From Lachnospiraceae bacterium (GTDB lineage: Bacteria; Bacillota; Clostridia; Lachnospirales; Lachnospiraceae): a DNA stretch of 7,425 bases. The position numbers were made by a program, and so were the translations under genes. This document shows positions 7,069-7,425 of this stretch, piece by piece (the stretch's first letter is position 1; each line of letters starts with the position of its first letter). Location: NCBI GenBank assembly GCA_017461685.1, contig JAFTXF010000020.1, positions 1 through 7,425 of the forward strand. Direction: 5' to 3'. The notes under the pieces were generated by a model. It ran no database searches. It was not told where the DNA came from and saw only the letters and a program-made list of their open reading frames with translations.

Positions 7069-7139
7069 TCTACTAAGAAGCATTTGACGTTTGCGAAATG
7101 CTGTGCCAGACAGCGAGTTTCGCAAGCGTCTATTAAGAA
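7069..7139. repeat. 45-bp imperfect palindrome flanked by 11-bp direct repeats
   Basis: The palindrome spans 7086-7130. Its outer arm (7086-7098 with 7118-7130) pairs over 13 positions, including TTGCGAAA with TTTCGCAA. There is one wobble (7099-7117), a 2-nt bulge (7115-7116), an inner 5-bp stem GCTGT/ACAGC and a 5-nt loop. Flanking it are TCTACTAAGAA (7069-7079) and TCTATTAAGAA (7129-7139), exactly 60 bp apart with one difference; the second overlaps the palindrome by two bases. This looks like a repetitive extragenic palindrome or small MITE-like element; copy number cannot be judged here. Neither side has a T-run, so it is not a simple terminator. The surrounding 6984-7244 contains no gene that I can support. 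Confidence 0.55.
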
Positions 7140-7177
7140 ACGCAACAACTCAACAGATTAACATCCATAAATAGCAG

Positions 7178-7205
7178 AAGCCCCGGCCTTTTACAGCCGG
7201 GACCT
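7178..7205 (-). terminator. GC-rich hairpin terminator after the right-edge gene
   Basis: On the minus strand AGGTCCCGGC (7196-7205) pairs with GCCGGGGCTT (7178-7187) around an 8-nt loop. Two of the ten pairs are G-U wobbles, which become A-C mismatches on the other strand, so the hairpin suits minus-strand RNA. It lies about 40 bp after the stop at 7245. The following tract (CTGCTATTTATGG) is only moderately T-rich, so termination may be incomplete. Confidence 0.55.
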
Positions 7206-7244
7206 CTTACTTCAACCCACTCCGATCTATACGAAAAATTAGTA

Positions 7245-7425
7245 TTATTCTGTTGTTACGCCATAAGGAGAACAGATAGCATCTGCCACAGATGTTCTGA
7301 TTTCAGTAAGTTTCTCACTAACAACCGGATAAGCTGCCGGTACCCATGTTACAGTGTCCGGTGCATTACCGGTAATGTAGCAGTACCATGTTAAAGCTGC
7401 AGTGTATCTGCCGTAATCATAGCCC
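7245..7425 (-). CDS. C-terminal end of an SGNH-hydrolase-like (DUF4886-like) protein (partial)
   Basis: The last 59 codons and a TAA stop are visible; the rest lies beyond the right edge. The fragment reads GYDYGRYTAALTWYCYITGN, then TVTWVPAAYPVV and a final helix EKLTEIRTSVADAI, ending GVTTE. The pattern of a G-Y-D-Y-G-R-Y block followed by an aromatic helix ending in TG resembles the end of SGNH/GDSL-type esterases, in which a catalytic histidine lies shortly before this point. That would make it a secreted or surface ester hydrolase acting on glycans. The active-site residues are not in view, so the family call rests on a faint resemblance. That it is a real coding end is supported by the clean stop, the protein-like composition and the terminator hairpin just after it. 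Confidence 0.6.
   Translation of the reverse strand, partial: GYDYGRYTAALTWYCYITGNAPDTVTWVPAAYPVVSEKLTEIRTSVADAICSPYGVTTE

Noticed and set aside
7086..7130. Palindrome read as an intrinsic terminator
   Set aside because: Neither side is followed by a T-run, and a separate, better terminator hairpin lies at 7178-7205.
6984..7148. N-terminal extension of carboxypeptidase copy 2 (55 extra codons)
   Set aside because: It crosses the 7086-7130 palindrome, has no ribosome site at its first ATG and would place the signal peptide inside the protein.

Overview
The window looks like chromosomal DNA of an anaerobic Gram-positive Firmicute, most likely a member of the Clostridia close to Lachnospiraceae. 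The reasons are moderate base composition with AT-rich gaps, strong Shine-Dalgarno sites, a sodium-pump-type carboxyltransferase, ScpA/ScpB and two clostridial-style D,D-carboxypeptidases. The genus is an inference. All seven genes seen lie on the minus strand, so the window reads right to left.

Right edge (7425 to about 6984): the C-terminal end of a probably secreted SGNH-hydrolase-like (DUF4886-like) protein, followed by a GC-rich terminator hairpin and then a 45-bp palindrome flanked by 11-bp imperfect direct repeats. No gene is seen between 6984 and 7244.

Middle (6983 to 1918): a D-alanyl-D-alanine carboxypeptidase, a membrane-anchored metallophosphoesterase with its own likely promoter and a structured leader, scpA and scpB (1 bp apart, translationally coupled), then a second, divergent D-alanyl-D-alanine carboxypeptidase. 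A dac gene just after scpAB recalls the scpA-scpB-ypuI-dacB order of Bacillus subtilis. These genes concern cell-wall trimming and chromosome condensation.

Left (1917 to 1): a new transcription unit begins with the best promoter in the window (TTGAAA, 16 bp, TACAAT, with an extended -10 and an A/T-tract upstream). It drives a biotin-dependent carboxyltransferase subunit, followed 15 bp later by a small lipoprotein that runs off the left edge. I infer that this is the start of a sodium-translocating decarboxylase or acyl-CoA carboxylase operon, with the lipoprotein as a possible OadG-type subunit.

I found no transposase, CRISPR array, tRNA or rRNA, and no convincing unknown multi-gene system. 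The most unusual element is the palindrome at 7069-7139. Its non-canonical pairs are G-U wobbles only if the plus strand is transcribed, opposite to every gene here.
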